Assembly (NCBI GenBank): GCA_021018815.1
Contig: JAITYX010000022.1
Span: forward strand, 2,418,001-2,482,000
From: Talinum fruticosum
Taxonomy: Eukaryota > Streptophyta > Magnoliopsida > Caryophyllales > Talinaceae
DNA length: 64,000 bases
Direction of reading: 5' to 3'
Shown here: in pieces, positions 59,839-64,000 of the stretch
How the letters are laid out: every line of letters starts with the position of its first letter
How positions within the stretch are numbered: the first letter of the stretch is position 1
Translations under genes and position numbers: made by a program
The notes under the pieces: generated by a model
Seen by the model: only the letters and a program-made list of their open reading frames with translations
What the model was told of the DNA's origin: nothing
Databases searched by the model: none

Positions 59839-62826
59839 TTCTACTTGAAATTCAATCTGGCCAAACACCACGCACACAATAACCCAATATTTCCAATTAG
59901 AATTGAGCTGAAACATAAAATGTAATAAATTTGTTAAACTAATTCAACCAAATGCTCAAAATTGTTATTCAGAATTCAATATTCACTAATAAACGGCCAA
60001 CAAGAAAAGAAAAAGGAAAAAACCCTAAAGGAAAAAAACCCTAAACGTGAATCCAAAATAACTAACAAATTAATCGCACGAAATTTAAAACCTTGGGCAC
60101 AATTTTCCACCAAATTAAGGCAACTAATAACTCATTGGCTCACAAAAGGTAAAGAATTTCCCAATTTGAAATTTGGGATGCAATTTTTGACTTAAAATGC
60201 AACAGCACGTAAATTGCGGCCTTGGGGCTGCCAAGAAAGTGAGGTGGGAGGGAAGCTGAAAATCCATAGCAACAAGCAACAACAAGAAGCTTACAATTAC
60301 ACAAAATTAACAATAATAAGAGAACGATAGAGAAGAAAAGTGAACACAGTGATGAATTGATGATGGTGGACCTACTGAAAGTGGCGGTGGTAAATGCGCC
60401 AGTAATGAGAGAGAGACAACTCGCCGGCGGGAGAAAATGAGCGACAGAATTGCGAAATCGCCGACGGAGCACCTTCACGGGGTTAGAGAGAGAGTGGAGA
60501 ATTGGTGGCGGTATTTGGATGAGTTTTTAAATGAACCAAGCGCAGTAGTTACTGTTTGTTGTACGAGAATTTTGCCATTAATCTTTTTATTTTGGAAAAT
60601 TCTTCCACAGATTGAAAATTTTTTCAACTATCATAATTAATTAAATCTTAATCGTGGATTTTTTCTATCTTTAAACATGATTAATTTTTTTAAAAAATTC
60701 TGTGAAAACCCAAATTCTTCCATCCCTCAAGCTCCCTATAACCGCAAATGAAGATGAAATTGGAGGATAAAAAGGTAGAAATCAATTATTATAGTTAAAA
60801 AAATTTCAACTACGGTAGAATTTTTATTTATTTTTATTTAATTTATCACATTTTTTATGGACTTTATCACATAATTTATTTCTTAATCAAGTTTGCCACT
60901 TAAAGGTTACTTGCAATGAGTAAAATTGTTTATCCAATTATTCGAATTTGTCCAATATGAAAAAAACGAACATATTTTATTAATAATTAAAAATAGAAAA
61001 GGTATAATTATAAATTTTCATCAGAATTTAAGCCTGTGTATAATTTTTTTTTTATTTCTATTATCCCAATTCAATATTAAAGGGAGAGAGTGTATTTTGG
61101 AACCATTAATATTGAAGAATTAGAGGGGTGGGGGAGGGCACTGATCTGAACATAAGAAGCAAACCCAGAATGGGGCCATGGAAAAGCTTCATCTTCCTTA
61201 GGCGGGCTTTCTTTTTCATCTTCCATATCCTTGTGTGGCCTTCAGTACATTACATGCTTATTCTCTGCAACCGATCCAAAGATTTCCTCTTTATAGTAGC
61301 AATTTTTTTGGGTTTATGGGTTCGAAATCAAATGTAAATTACTAATTTTTACTTGATTTTGGATTAGACTAATGATCTTACTCGATATGGACATTAACTC
61401 AACTCTAATTAAAAGGATCAAAGACCCAACAACTACTACTAATACTAAACCAAAAGCTTAGTTGATGGTTAGAAGCTCAAGAATAGGTTTATATTATAAC
61501 ATGCCCCTCAAGTGAATGTCTTTCGGACTTAAAGGGTGGATGCTTCAAATGTTCCCAATAAGAGTCCAACTTGAGAGGTCTCACTCATAAAAACACCGAT
61601 ACCATATTAAATTTTATATAAAACCGAACAATGTATATAAATCCATGAAGTTTCATCTCATAACCAATAAGAGTTGTGGCTTACAAACTTATAAACATGC
61701 TAAAGGCCTCCTTAATTTGTGAATATGAAACTTTTTCACTTTTATAACTCCAACACACCCCCTTACATGTGAACTATTCACAAGGTCCATTACGTGAGTA
61801 TAATTTTTAATCAAACTGGGTCATACCCCTTTCTATGCAAGAATATTAATTAATTTTATTTTCATAATTAGTTATTTTTATTATTTTATTATTTTTATTT
61901 AATTTATATCAATAAAAATAATAATAAGTTAAAAGAACATAAGTTAATATAAAAATATTTATTACAATCTTTTTACTACTAATTCTAATAATTTATTCTT
62001 ATTATTTATACATTAAATTATCATTTATCTTTTCTCATTTTTGCAGATTTAAACATTAACATTCCAATTTCTTTTGAAAAAAATATCAATAAGGTAAAGA
62101 CAATATTTCATTTAAATTCACAATATTACACAATATTATTCACAAAATTAAAATAAATTAGTTTTAAAAATATACACATCTAATATAATAAATATATGAT
62201 AAGTAATTTTCACAAAAAAAAGTCAATCTTTAACTTAATTAAATATATGAACCATGTAAACATCATAAAAATTAGATAAATCAATGTATAATTAATATAT
62301 AGGATGCTTATTTGACATTATAATAAATATCTTACATTATTACAATGCCACATAAGCACCTACATGTCAATTATACATTGATTCTACCCAACTTTTAATG
62401 TATATATAGTATATGATGGGAACAGTGGCAAATCCAAGATCGAGCAATCCGCTACTCGATACCATGTTCAAAAATTAATTCATCCAAAAGTTTAAGTTGA
62501 TGGTTGAAGGCCCGTAAATAGGTTTATACTGAGATCAAAGACCAAAAACAAACCAATTTAGTCATAACTTCCTTATGATCTCAATGTTTACGTTCAAAAC
62601 ATGCTGAGGGGAACCAAGTACATTCACATGCCCATCATGCTCAAGAAATTTAACTCCAACAGGATTCAAGTCCAATAATACCACAAAACAAAACTTAGGC
62701 CTAAAATTTTGTATGCCTTGTTATGAAAATTCAATGGTAAAAAATACAACAAAAGGCCATTATATCTTCACTACAAATGTGGAATATTTCTCCATAGGAT
62801 TAAAGCAACTAGAATACTCAAGGATA
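59839..62826. other. Upstream of the GCP5 pseudogene and intergenic DNA to the MetRS gene
   Basis: 59839-60500 is the former GCP5 leader and promoter zone, with a GC-richer spot at 60395-60490. From 60600 to 62700 it is very AT-rich. A block of about 50 bp (CCAAAAGYTTAGTTGATGG.. to ..ATAGGTTTATA) occurs at about 61450 and again, diverged, at about 62485 in the same orientation; these could be remnants of short terminal repeats, but no coding sequence lies between them. No gene supported. Confidence 0.4.
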
Positions 62827-63890
62827 CTAGGCACTTTGAGCGACAGCCTTCTTGCCTTTTTTCTTTGGTGTCTTTTTGCCTGGTTCATCCCCAGCATCTT
62901 CTCCTTCAGTTATCAGCTCGATCCTCGCAAAGACAGGTTGTGGTTGACCCATGACTTGCCCACCTTTTAGCCCGCCCCACTTCGTATCATTCTACAGATG
63001 CACAGTTTAAACGAAAGTCAGCAGAATATTGGCGTTTTTTACCATCTAAGGGGTTGAGAGAGAGAGAGAGACCCAGGTAAGCGCAGTGTACTGGTCTTCT
63101 GAGAAGCCAAGCTGAGAGTATATTCTCCGACATAGGCTTGGAGCAACTGGAGATAGTGCAACGGCAATGATCCGCATGGCTTCCAAGATCACGACTAAAT
63201 CCTGCACAAAATGAAGAGATTGTTTGAGTTACAAATGGTGCAAACCGTCATTAATGAGGATGCAAGGATGCTATTGAAAATTAGTATAGTCCATAGTCCT
63301 CCATGTGACAAGCCAACTTGCCTAGGATTGAATGTGGGAAGACTACCCATATTTTGAATAATTAACACGGGCATCCTAGATAGACCTGAGCAATACTCAA
63401 ACAAGAAACCAAACTTTGACCAAACTTAAATTGACTCAATTCAAACTGAACTGCTCCCAAATTCGGAAAAATCATTATCAAACGCATTTTTTCATAAGTT
63501 TATTGGACAGGCTGAAAGCAAATTCAAACATGACCTAACATTAACCTCTTTCGAACCCAAGCTAGACCTGACCAGATAGCCTAATTGTTTAAATGTAACT
63601 TCTTAAGGTTTTTGTCTTAAAATTTTCGTCCATCCCACAGACCTTCAGATTGTACTAACAATAAGAATTGCTTTATGTTAATATTGGTGTACAACATGCC
63701 AAAACTGTAATTCAAAGATATGGAACAAATGAACCTTAGAAGCATCTTCTGCAGCAGCACCCTCTTGCTTGAAAAGAGACCATGGTGCACGCTCATCCAT
63801 GTAAGCATTGCCAGCATTACCAATCTCCAGAACAGCCTCGCAAGCAGATGATAACGAGAGATTTTGATAGTTCATGCTAGCCTTCTCAAC
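62827..63890 (-). CDS. Methionyl-tRNA synthetase, C-terminal three exons (gene continues past the window)
   Basis: Charges tRNA-Met with methionine. Exons on the minus strand: 63735-63890 (52 codons), 63073-63201 (43 codons), 62827-62991 (54 codons plus TAG), all phase 0 with GT..AG borders. The visible 149 residues are the anticodon-binding helical domain and tail: NLSLSSACEAVLEIGNAGNA, YMDERAPWSLFKQ, VILEAMRIIAVALSPVAPSL, TKWGGLKGGQVMGQPQPVFARIE, then an acidic and Lys-rich tail (GKKTPKKKGKK). The MDERAPW and KWGGLKGGQ forms resemble the organelle-targeted plant MetRS rather than the cytosolic one, but the N-terminus that would settle this lies outside the window. Catalytic motifs (HIGH, KMSKS) are also outside. 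The reading frame is intact. Confidence 0.88.
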
Positions 63891-64000
63891 CTGACAAAAC
63901 AACAGCACATCAGAGACGAATTAAAAAGAGGAAACAAGAGTAAAGAAACGAGTATCTGAGTACTTCCAGGCTTCTCTTATCCATTGCAAACTCAATCAAT
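63891..64000 (-). other. MetRS intron and possible edge of the next exon
   Basis: The acceptor TTTTGTCAG precedes the exon at 63890. The last 40 bases of the window may belong to the next upstream exon or intron; too short to decide. Confidence 0.4.

Noticed and set aside
60437..60640. 67-codon plus-strand frame divergent from GCP5
   Set aside because: It overlaps the GCP5 leader zone, has no recognisable domain, and no exon continues it.

Overview
This is nuclear DNA from a flowering plant, most likely a dicot. Its genes have introns and AT-rich intergenic DNA, and the window holds a cytosolic Hsp70, a Sec14/CRAL-TRIO membrane protein, a gamma-tubulin-complex (GCP5) copy, a plant-type methionyl-tRNA synthetase and a nuclear tRNA-Arg. 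About half of the rest is nested transposon sequence. I cannot name the species from sequence alone. Nothing suggests bacterial, organellar or viral origin.

Layout. (1) 1-3.4 kb: an intact two-exon cytosolic HSP70/HSC70 on the minus strand, with a perfect heat-shock element in its promoter. (2) 4.8-18.8 kb: a nested transposon block. Two related, very long LTR-like units (4840-9060 and 14007-18762, both bounded by TGTAA..CCCC / ..GTTACA) lie on either side of a decayed Ty1/copia fragment. Inside them are a LINE fragment, a hAT-type MITE with a perfect 8-bp target duplication, a CACTA-like element, a Tourist/Harbinger-type MITE carrying large TTA/TTG microsatellites, a 27-bp minisatellite and a tRNA-derived SINE. 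(3) 19.5-28.9 kb: a plus-strand gene for a Sec14-like protein with a C-terminal membrane anchor; a 491-bp Mutator-like MITE sits in its first coding intron. (4) 29-34.9 kb: mostly non-coding, with a tRNA-Arg(CCG), a tRNA-His pseudogene and an orphan CT-rich leader, all on the minus strand. (5) 35.0-40.2 kb: a complete but frame-broken copia element on the minus strand, with 126/127-bp LTRs and a perfect 5-bp target duplication. (6) 40.6-48.8 kb: a decayed Ty3/gypsy chromovirus (Tekay/Del-like) with about 1.1-1.2-kb LTRs and a further inverted-repeat element nested inside. (7) 53.2-59.8 kb: a GCP5-like gene on the minus strand whose splice sites are preserved but whose large central exon carries frameshifts and stops and whose C-terminal exons are absent, so I call it a pseudogene. 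(8) 62.8-64.0 kb: the last three exons of a methionyl-tRNA synthetase gene, which continues past the window edge.

The genes are independent housekeeping loci, not a pathway or cluster. I did not find a new biological system. The most informative points are the GCP5 decay pattern, the datable nested insertion history, and several non-autonomous elements whose boundaries can be set to the base. Exon joins were inferred by eye from splice consensus, reading-frame phase and family resemblance; no alignment or search was run.
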